Positions 55,933 through 64,000 of a stretch of 64,000 bases of DNA are shown one piece after another (positions within the stretch are counted from its first letter, which is position 1; each line of letters begins with the position of its first letter). The notes under the pieces were generated by a model. That model had not been told where the DNA came from and ran no database searches. It was given only the letters and a program-made list of their open reading frames with translations. This DNA comes from Chalara sp. BL73. Taxonomy: Eukaryota > Ascomycota > Leotiomycetes > Helotiales. The stretch covers positions 1,736,001 through 1,800,000 of the forward strand of contig CAKJVC010000150.1 of assembly GCA_918026815.1 (NCBI GenBank). The letters are read 5' to 3'. A program made the translations under genes and the position numbers.

Positions 55933-58900
55933 ATGTCCTCGACGTACCCTCAAGGTCGAAACATTGATCACACCAAGTCGGTAGCTTCCATAGCCATCAA
56001 CCTCGAATGCATAGCTTGATGATTAGGCTAACATTATGCGCATAGAAAGGAGGGAGAGCTTGCAATCAATATTCGCAAAGCGACAAGCATCGAAGAGACT
56101 GCGCCCAAACGAAAGCATGTTCGAAGCTGCATTGTGTTCACATGGGACCATAGGTCCTCCGCCGCCTTCTGGGCTGGCATGAAAGTGTCAGTTATACCCA
56201 TTTCTGATATCCTCGGTGACGCTGCAGCGACACCTGGATCTTGTTATAGTTGCGCACAATGCGAAGTTTATCTATGGCACATATCCAACGATGCCCAGCG
56301 ATGGGTCCAACTTATCGTGAAGTACGAAGCTAACATCAGTCGCATGCTAGGCAACCCATACTTGCGGATGAGGTGCAAACATTCAAGGCGTTGATAACGA
56401 TTCATAAGGTTCTACAGGAGGGGCATCCTTCAACACTCCGAGAGGCGATGGGAAACAGAAGTTGGATTGATAGTCTGAATAGAGGCATGTCTGGCGAAGG
56501 CATGCGTGGTTATGGGCCGTTAATAAAAGAATATGTCAACTTCCTTCTTGCAAAGCTGACGTTCCATCAACAACATCCGGATTTCAATGGCACATTCGAA
56601 TATGAAGAATATATCAGCTTGAAGGGGATCAATGACCCCAATGAAGGCTACGAAACTATTTCCGACCTCATGCAATTGCAGGATCGGATAGAGCAGTTCC
56701 AGAAGTTAATCTTCTCCCATTTCAGAGGAGGGAATGCGAATGAGTGTAGAATATCTGCCTTGGTCCCCCTTGTTCAGGAAAGCTATGGCATTTACAAGTT
56801 TATCACTAGCATGCTACGTGCCATGCACACCAGTAAGTTGGGCAGTCATACAGAGTTGCCGGTCGCTAACATCGAGGGCAGCAACGGGCGACGACGACGC
56901 TTTACAGCCTCTACGCGAACGATATGATGCTCAGCATTACCGTCTCATAAAATTCTACTACGAGTGTTCCAACCTCCGCTACTTAACCAGCCTAATCACC
57001 GTCCCAAAACTTCCTCAAGACCCACCCAATCTGCTATCTGAAGACGAGTCAGCCCCTAGTCTACCGGAGAGACCGAAACAGGAGATCGAAAGACAGATTT
57101 CTCCACCTCCTGCGCCTAAGGCAGAAGAGCCCGATGATATTGGCGAGTTCTGGAAAAATGAGCAGGCGCGACAGAATAAAGAATATGAAGACCAACAGAG
57201 AGTTCTGGAGGAGAGACAAGCACAACAGTTATATGCACAGCAGCAAGCTGCATTGCAAGCACAGCGGGACTTTGAGGAGCAACAACGACAGCTCTTGGAA
57301 CAACAACGGCGTGATCAGGAAGCTTTACACGCACAACAATTCCAGCAGCAGACCCAAGGCCGCATGGCTCAATTAGAGCAGGAAAACTTTGATGCTAGGG
57401 CTCAATATGCTCGTGATCAACTCATGCTTCAGCAGTATGATCAAAAGATCAAGGCCCTGGAAGGCGAGCTACAACAGCTGCAGAACAGTTACGGCCAACA
57501 AATAGGCAGCAAGGATGATCAAATACGTGCGCTTCAAGAACAAGTCAATGTATGGCGAACCAAGTATGAAGCATTGGCGAAGCTATACTCGCAGTTACGT
57601 CAGGAACATCTAGATCTGCTGAAGAAGTTCAAAGGCGTGCAACTCAAGGCTGCATCTGCTCAGGAGGCGATTGATAAGCGAGAGAAGCTTGAGCGCGAAA
57701 TCAAGACGAAGAATCTCGAGCTCGCTGATATGATCCGTGAGCGAGACCGGGCCTTACATGACAAGGACCGACTTGCTGGTGGCAGTCGGGAAGAGCTTGA
57801 GAAGCTCAAGCGAGAGCTGCGCATGGCCCTTGACCGTGCAGATAATCTTGAGCGAAGCAAGGGCAATGAACTTTCATCCATGCTTTCAAAATACAATCGT
57901 GAGATGGCTGATCTGGAAGAGGCGCTTCGCAAGAAGTCTCGTGCTTTGGAGGATGTTCATTCAAAGTATAGTGAAGGTGGATCTGACGCAGAGCGCCTTT
58001 TACGAGAGAAAGAAGATGAGCTTGCAATCGTGAAGCAGGTCATGGACGAAGCGCTACTCAAGTTACATGAGCAGGAGCAGACTAGAGGTGCTACAGACCA
58101 GGCATTGGATGGCGAGATAGATGCTATGCTTCTTGCAAATATTGGAAAGATTAATGACATTATCGACTCGGTTCTCCAGAGTGGAGTCCAACGTGTTGAT
58201 GATGCGTTATATGAGCTCGATTCATCCATGCAGGCTGGTAACCAGAATGCTACCCCATCGTACGTCCTTTCGCAGATCGAGAAAGCATCCTCAAGCGCAA
58301 CAGAATTCGCGACATCATTCACCAATTTCATCGCCGATGGTCCGAACAGCAGCCATGCTGACATAATCCGCACAATCAACGTCTTCTCCAGCTCCATTGC
58401 TGATGTTCTCAGCAACACCAAAGGTCTCACAAGGCTGGCTCCGGACGACAAGAAGGCTGATCAATTAATCAATGGAGCAAGGCAGTCTGCACAGTCAACT
58501 GTCAAGTTCTTTCGCGGCCTGCAAAGCTTTCGGCTTGACGGTTTGGAGCCACTTCAAAAGACCGATGTCGTCATTAATCACATGAACGACGTGCAGATAA
58601 ATCTGCAGAAACTCAATAAACTTGCGGACTCGTTCGCCCCCAACAGCGGCAAGCTCACAAATAACAAGGGTGACTTGGGAGACCTCGTCGACAACGAACT
58701 AACAAAGGCTGCTGATGCAATCAGTGCTGCCGCAGCGCGTCTTGCAAAGCTCAAGTCCAAGCCCAAGGATGGTTACTCTACGTATGAGCTCCGTATTCAT
58801 GACTCTATCCTCGATGCTGCTGTTGCCATCACAAATGCGATTGGTCGGTTGATCAAAGCTGCAACCGAAACCCAGCAGGAGATTGTCCAGGCGGGCCGTG

Positions 58901-59429
58901 GCTCGTCTTCAAAGACAGAGTTCTATAAGAAGAACAATCGGTGGACAGAAGGTCTCATTTCAGCTGCCAAGGCTGTTGCTTCGTCAACAAACACTTTAAT
59001 TGAGACAGCTGACGGGGTTTTGTCTGGGCGGAATAGCCCAGAGCAATTGATTGTGGCTTCCAACAATGTCGCTGCATCAACGGCACAACTTGTAGCGGCA
59101 AGCAGAGTAAAGGCTGGATTCATGAGCAAGAACCAGGAGTCCCTGGAGCAAGCAAGCAAAGCTGTTGGTGCGGCTTGCAGAACTCTTGTGAGACAAGTCC
59201 AGAACATGATCAAAGACCGGGATCAGGAAGACGATGGAGTAGACTATGCAAAGCTCGGCGCACATGAATTTAAAGTGCGGGAGATGGAACAACAGGTTAC
59301 TATCCCTTCCTTCTGGCTAAGACTGGCACTAACGTTGGTCAATAGGTCGAGATTCTCCAATTGGAAAACAATCTTGCAGCTGCGCGACAGAGATTAGGTG
59401 AGATGAGGAAGGTATCTTACCAGGAGTAG
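55933..59429 (+). CDS. sla2: Sla2/HIP1R-type endocytic actin-clathrin adaptor
   Basis: Five exons (55933-55980, 56050-56186, 56351-56832, 56882-59295, 59346-59429) encode 1054 aa with all phases consistent. Order: an ANTH domain that binds PI(4,5)P2 (LAINIRKATSIEETAPKRKH, ALITIHKVLQEGH, YGIYKFITSMLRAMH; residues 17-265), a Pro-rich linker, a long Gln/Glu-rich coiled coil (about 300-620) for dimerisation and clathrin light chain contact, and the C-terminal I/LWEQ/THATCH actin-binding module (about 815-1010; RWTEGLISAAKAVASSTNTL) with a final latch helix (LENNLAAARQRLGEM). Length matches fungal Sla2. Intron 2 is unusually long (164 bp). It links the actin cytoskeleton to endocytic sites. SLA2 borders the mating-type locus in many ascomycetes, but no MAT gene is visible here. 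Confidence 0.97.
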
Positions 59430-59858
59430 AATGACATGATAGTCGACTTGCATACAGGTGGTGCATCGTTCCAAGGCTCTCTCATACTGGGGGATGCACC
59501 ATAATGTGTTGAATAGTAGAGAGCATAATCAAGGACGTTTGGTCCTCAAAATCGATGCGTTAAGCCCCTGGCGAAATCAAAATTGTATATTGAAAGCACA
59601 AGTACCCGTGTCCAGATTTTCCATAATATGATCCCCTCTGTGTCTATCAATTCTCCAAGTCCTCAACGGAGAATATCTCAAGGTCTATGCATCATCCCAC
59701 GGAAGCTTGAATTAGTGTCCGCTCCTCGCTCCACATCCGCGCATCACCGAAAGCTCAGAAACGCTGAAGCCCATCTTTCCTCTCCGCAACTCATCCGTCG
59801 TCTACCTAGATGCTTCATATCACGAGCGGCTCAACATAATAGTTAAGAGAGAGTCATG

Positions 59859-60330
59859 GACAATATCAAGGACGGTCATATCCTGTTTGCTCCCGAGACG
59901 GCGCACCTTTCCCTCTTTCTCTCTCTCTCCCTCTCTCTCCCCTCGGATTATGGTGCAAGCTTGGATGACGGAAAGGTGCAGCTTTCCCCTTGGGAAAATG
60001 GCTGAGCGGTATCGAGACAAGCCTTTTTTTTTTTTTTTTTCAAAGGCGTGGGGTTTGGGGGAGGGAAACGTGCGGTCGCTGTTTCGCCATGGGGAAATGA
60101 TTGAGCGATATCGAGGTAAATATTGCTCAAGGGCGAGGGGAGTTAGAGGAGGGAAAGATGCAGTTGCTGTTTCGCTATGGGAATATGATTGAGCGATGTA
60201 GACAATGTCAAAGGCAAGTCACATTGGTTTGTTCCTGAGACGGCACTTTTCACAAACACACTCTCCCCGGATTATGGTAGAGGCAAGAAGAAGTAAACGT
60301 GCAGCTGCTGTTGGTACTAAGGGAATTCAG
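59859..60330 (+). repeat. imperfect tandem/direct repeats
   Basis: Two roughly 130-bp units (about 59859-59995 and 60200-60320) share GACAATGTCAAGG-like starts, CCTGAGACGGC, CTCCCC..GGATTATGGT and GTGCAGCT. Between them a shorter motif GAAATGATTGAGCGATATCG recurs three times at about 60000, 60095 and 60180. Not obviously coding. Confidence 0.55.
60024..60040. repeat. poly-T tract (17 T)
   Basis: Uninterrupted run of 17 thymines inside the repeat region; slippage- and assembly-prone. Confidence 0.9.
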
Positions 60331-60475
60331 ACCATGGCACATAATATGGCACATGAAGCGATACTGTATTTTAGACCTCGCTCACTTAGCTAGAGAACAG
60401 GCAAGATTTTACAACCATACAACCACATCCTAAATCTAGTTTTATAACCGGTCCTGTGGACCGATGGTAACTTAT
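60325..60475 (+). repeat. dispersed repeat, copy 2
   Basis: Matches the minus strand of 30425-30575: GAAGCGATACTGTATTTTAG, CTTAGCTAGAGAACAGGCAA, GATTTTACAACCATACAACC and CGGTCCTGTGGACCGA. The left part can be read as protein (IQTMAHNMAHEAILYF) similar to the end of the remnant at 30508-30852. Confidence 0.7.
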
Positions 60476-60519
60476 ATCTGCCGGAGGAGGCAGCACGAAA
60501 GACGAGGAAACGAGCATGA

Positions 60520-60945
60520 AGAAATTGGCATAACCTGGACGCGGCGAGTATACGTCAAGCCCCCGTACTTGATAAGTTTCTTGACTTCCTCCTTCCTGAT
60601 TTACTAACTGAGGGTATTGGCAAGCGTGACAAAGCCAAGAACAAGCTTGATAAATTGTTGCAATATGGAAAGCGGTGGGCGAAACTGGTTGGACGCTATG
60701 AACCTGGCATTCTTGCCCTTTTCTCTTCCAATATAACTGACGACGTGTGAGTTCTTCCGCACAAGAATGACTTTAACTTCGAGTTAAATGATGGCTTTGA
60801 AGAACCACAGGTTCCTAAATATACATCTCCCTGTGATAGACACTCTTATGGAAAATCTAGATTCCTATAGGCCAGATCTCAAGTCCGACATTCAGAATGT
60901 CACAAATCGTCTGTGGGATCACTCTACCCGTGGCAAAACCACGTA
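60520..60945 (+). pseudogene. coding relic of unknown family
   Basis: Plus strand reads FLDFLLPDLLTEGIGKRDKA, then LLQYGKRWAKLVGRYEPGIL and ALFSSNITDDV, then after an intron-like gap FLNIHLPVIDTLMENLDSYR with DIQNVTNRLWDHSTRG. It is well formed but lacks start and continuation on both sides. It may be a slice of a fungal STAND/NLR-type or other multi-domain protein; I cannot name it. Confidence 0.35.
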
Positions 60946-63721
60946 ATAACTACGTAGTTGCCTGTTGAGTTGAATGTGATGTTGATTGTTAAAGGTTGAA
61001 TGAAGGGATGAGGATATGCCTCCCGTCTGAGTCATGTGATCCCCCCAATTCAGTAGCTAATATATTCTACAGGTATTGATACAAACATCGTCTTTCCTAC
61101 ATAGTTGAAAATTAGTTCTTGCCAGATGAGAATCTGTGGCTTCAGATGTTCACTGACGAGCAGATAGCATCCGGAGAGCTTGCAACTAATTCGTAAAAAG
61201 AGTGATTTAAGGTCGCCGACGAGACCTCCTATTTTACTCACTCTGATCCCTCTCACACTGCTACTGAAGGTTCACTACCTCTAGAGTATAGGGTAACGCT
61301 AATACATCTTTTTCCGAACCCGACACAACCGGCCGAGAGGACGTACGTATGACTATCTCATCCGCACATGAAGCTTACCTTTCATCACCTCTGCAGTCGC
61401 CAGAAATGGAGTGGTTTAAGGACTGTTCTTAATAGCTAGTAGCGTTACGTTAATATTGGTGGTCTCTACATTTACGAAACGCTTCAGGGCATGCGAATAT
61501 AGTCTGCCTGTATAACACGGCTGTCGGCGAAATTGGTAACTTGCCTGCAATGAAGCAGTCTGTCAGAACGACAACTGTCGTAATGATATCTGCCAGACTC
61601 ATGCCTGCCAAAACCATACCTGATAAAATCATACCTGCCAAAATCGTACCTGTGCTTGCCCTGTTTCTACGTGCGGCCTAAACATTTATCCTTTCTTTCC
61701 TCGTGCTACAGTACCTAGTATTTCAGATACACGAAGAGAAAGTTAGAGAATCTGCTACATAGGAACCACGGCTACACTAGAAGATAAAATGAGGTCACGA
61801 ATACTTGCAATCCCAGAGATAGATTAAATAGAGAAAAAGAGTGACGTAGTGTCTCGTCCAGCACTCTCTAAGCATAAGAATTCTCCTCCAGTTAATCGCT
61901 GAGGCGAAGACTTTCTCGAGGAGAAGGTTTCTACTCAGCGATTGTCTAAAGGAGAAATTTCTATTCCAGGAAGAGAAATTACTCAAGAGACCTGCATGAC
62001 ACGACTATATTTAGATGATGGGGACAGGGGAGTGAAAGCTTGGCATCAAGCTGTATTTTTGACGATATGCAAACCCAGTTCTTATTGGTCACACTATCCG
62101 CATGAACTACATGAATCAAAGGGTTGATCTCTCCCCTTTGCTCAGAACATGCTATCTTCTATTTTTGGTCTCCTACTACTTGCAAGTACCCGTATGATTT
62201 GCAAGTAGCCGTTTTACTTCTTTTATAACATCGGCACTGGCTGCTTTCGTTTTCGGGATATCCGTAGCGTCTATAATAACGATTCCACCTCCACGCCCAC
62301 AAGCAGCACTGGAGACCACACGAGGTCCTCCCGACTCGTACACACACACACACGAATTTGTAGTGGAGAGATCGATACCTATAACTATAACATAGATTAT
62401 CAGCGACGGAATTTTTTTCTGTGAATCACGATATACATACTCTTCTTGCCGCTAGATGCTGGGGCAGCATTGACATTAGAGACAAGGACCTGAGAACACA
62501 GTAGCCAAAGAGCTAGGACAGTGGTCTGCTGTAAAAAGGAATGCATGGCGGATGTAGTGAATTCCGAGATAAAGAAAGATAGGATAGTAAGGAGATAGTA
62601 GCGAATCAGAGTTTGGTCCTATAGGTAGAGAAGAGTGTAATATTGATGATGACGATAGTGAATAATCTAAGAATAAAGGGACCACTGACTTATTATAGAT
62701 CGAAAGACCTACCTCAGAGATTCGAATAAATAGGCGTTCGTATTATACTACTACTATACTGAGAGAGGCTTATCGAGGAAGAAGGATGGAGGACAATATC
62801 CTATAGGAATTTTACGACCTAGCTAAGAATATCGACTAGTACGATATATTAATAGCCTCTCTCAGGATTAATAATATATATATAATCACCTCTTTTAGCT
62901 ATAAAAACTTGCGCGATATAGTATTACGCGGTAAAGCTGAGGAAAGAAGAAAAGATAACAGTACTGCACAATGGTCCGGTTGTGAATAAGCTTCGGCAGG
63001 CACATAACGTGGTTTACGAAATGTGTTTCAAGGATATTAACTTAGCGGATCGTGGCATTGTCTGCCTCTTATATGGCCGTGGGATGGATCCGCATTTTGG
63101 AGGCGTGATGGCTGTGCATAAAGCTTGCATGGCACAAGCGAAAAGTGGAGACCAGAGAGGTTTTCACCCTGACCATCCTCTAGGCCATCCGGCACTATGT
63201 CATGGGAAGGAAGATGGCATTTCTTAGGGTGGCAACTGGATTGGATACCATTGTTATCACTGGAATATGGCAAAGCGAATTTCATTTAGGCTATTTACAG
63301 TACGAGCCGGCGGATATTTCGTGCAATCTACTTGGGAAGCATCCTTCACGTGAATGGCGTCAAAATTTGCCACCAAAATTTGCCACCAAAATTTGCGCCG
63401 AAGCACAGGACTAGATAAATGTTCAGAAATTCGCAGATCAAATGAAGCACCTAAAGAAATATTTGTATAAAGTTGCGCTCTATCGTGAGCTAATATTAGT
63501 TTCATCTACAATTTTATGTTTCTCTGCCGTCCGCAGTCAATCTATACCACAAACCTAGGAACTTTTCCTTGGCTATCCCTTTTAACCGCCAGAGCGTTCA
63601 AATTCGCTTATTCAGCAGGGATTATTAGCCAATTACAAGCCAGAATTGACTTACCAAATAGCCAAAGTCAACGTTGTAATGATATTATTGCTTTCTATTC
63701 TCATGATACCACTGAAAACAG
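60946..63721. other. repeat- and AT-rich tail, no intact gene
   Basis: Contains short tandem motifs (ACCTGCCAAAATC-type units at 61600-61660; a CA run at 62340; triplicated CAAAATTTGCCAC at 63362-63398) and AT-rich stretches (62690-62940) without recognisable proteins. Frames such as 62982-63227 have ordinary composition but no features I can use. Confidence 0.4.
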
Positions 63722-63997
63722 TCATTTTTTATTGCAAAGAGGGACCTGGCATGCTTCACAGCCAAATGTTGTCCCTCGGGGACATCTATTTTGCCTATAA
63801 TTGCCTGAGATTTCACCTAATACTCGGCGTTTTGAAGGTACTCTTTGGACACCTCGATCTTTGCAAGCATAGCAACCCCTCGACGCTCCTAATCGTACTG
63901 AACGATGAGGTAGATCTAGAATAGAATCTATGCTGCTGTTCGGCTCATAATTCCTTTTCCTTTTTTGCTTTCGTAAATAGTACTGAATACAAAGCAA
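63722..63997 (-). pseudogene. transposase C-terminal zinc-finger fragment (piggyBac-like?)
   Basis: Minus strand from the right edge reads RSVRLGASRGCYACKDRGVQ, then KRRVLGEISGN and TTFGCEACQVPLCNKK. Two Cys pairs (CYAC, CEAC...LC) with VLGEISGN between them resemble the C-terminal zinc-binding tail of fungal piggyBac-type (DDE_Tnp_1_7) transposases. The catalytic part would lie beyond the window edge, so whether the copy is intact is unknown. Family from motif memory only. Confidence 0.42.
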
Positions 63998-64000
63998 GGC

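Noticed and set aside
1..64000. CRISPR array, bacterial operons, riboswitches or origins
   Set aside because: Gene structure, introns and families are fungal; no spaced direct repeats of CRISPR type were seen.

Overview
The window looks like nuclear DNA of a filamentous ascomycete (Pezizomycotina; Leotiomycetes is a guess from protein flavour only). The grounds are short GT-AG introns of about 45-70 bp with CTAAC/CTGAC-like branch sites, fungal-only protein families (Clr5, HET-like, PNP-NACHT NLRs) and many LTR and TIR elements. Housekeeping or metabolic genes are few and intact: an MHYT-domain membrane protein (6.2-8.9 kb), a zinc-type MDR/trans-enoyl reductase (9.7-10.9 kb, minus), a membrane-anchored lectin-like beta-propeller protein (12.3-14.2 kb), an intronless metzincin-type metalloprotease (18.6-21.6 kb), a CorA-like membrane protein (35.8-37.3 kb) and the endocytic adaptor gene sla2 (55.9-59.4 kb).

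The stretch from about 24 to 53 kb is an allorecognition/innate-immunity-like island. It holds a PNP-NACHT NLR with 23 near-identical repeats (24.3-30.2 kb, frame broken), a HET-like membrane protein (30.8-33.0 kb), a relic of an alpha/beta-hydrolase NLR head (38.3-38.9 kb), a Clr5 protein with about 19 highly conserved ankyrin repeats (39.8-42.9 kb, one frameshift), a retropepsin-like protein (43.7-44.5 kb), an ankyrin relic (45.5-45.9 kb), a STAND N-domain/ankyrin gene without a NACHT (47.2-49.4 kb), and a NACHT gene (51.3-53.1 kb) interrupted by two different solo LTRs. More pseudogenes lie outside the island: a PEP carboxykinase fragment fused at a breakpoint to a PNP-domain fragment (14.6-15.7 kb), a possible telomere-linked-helicase-type relic (2.6-4.5 kb) and a transposase tail at the right edge.

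Mobile elements are well marked by target-site duplications. Solo LTRs: family A at 2076-2440 (with another LTR nested inside) and 52486-52680; family B at 2173-2337; family C at 38989-39186 and 51718-51929; a fourth at 8920-9093. TIR elements: a Fot1/pogo-like element with perfect 88-bp TIRs and a dead transposase (49744-50895), a related MITE (46057-46484) plus a half copy (9485-9617), an hAT-like MITE with an 8-bp duplication (4856-4990), and weaker ones at 11131 and 55415.

All exon structures were built by eye from reading frame and splice signals. Family names rest on recognised motifs, not on database searches.
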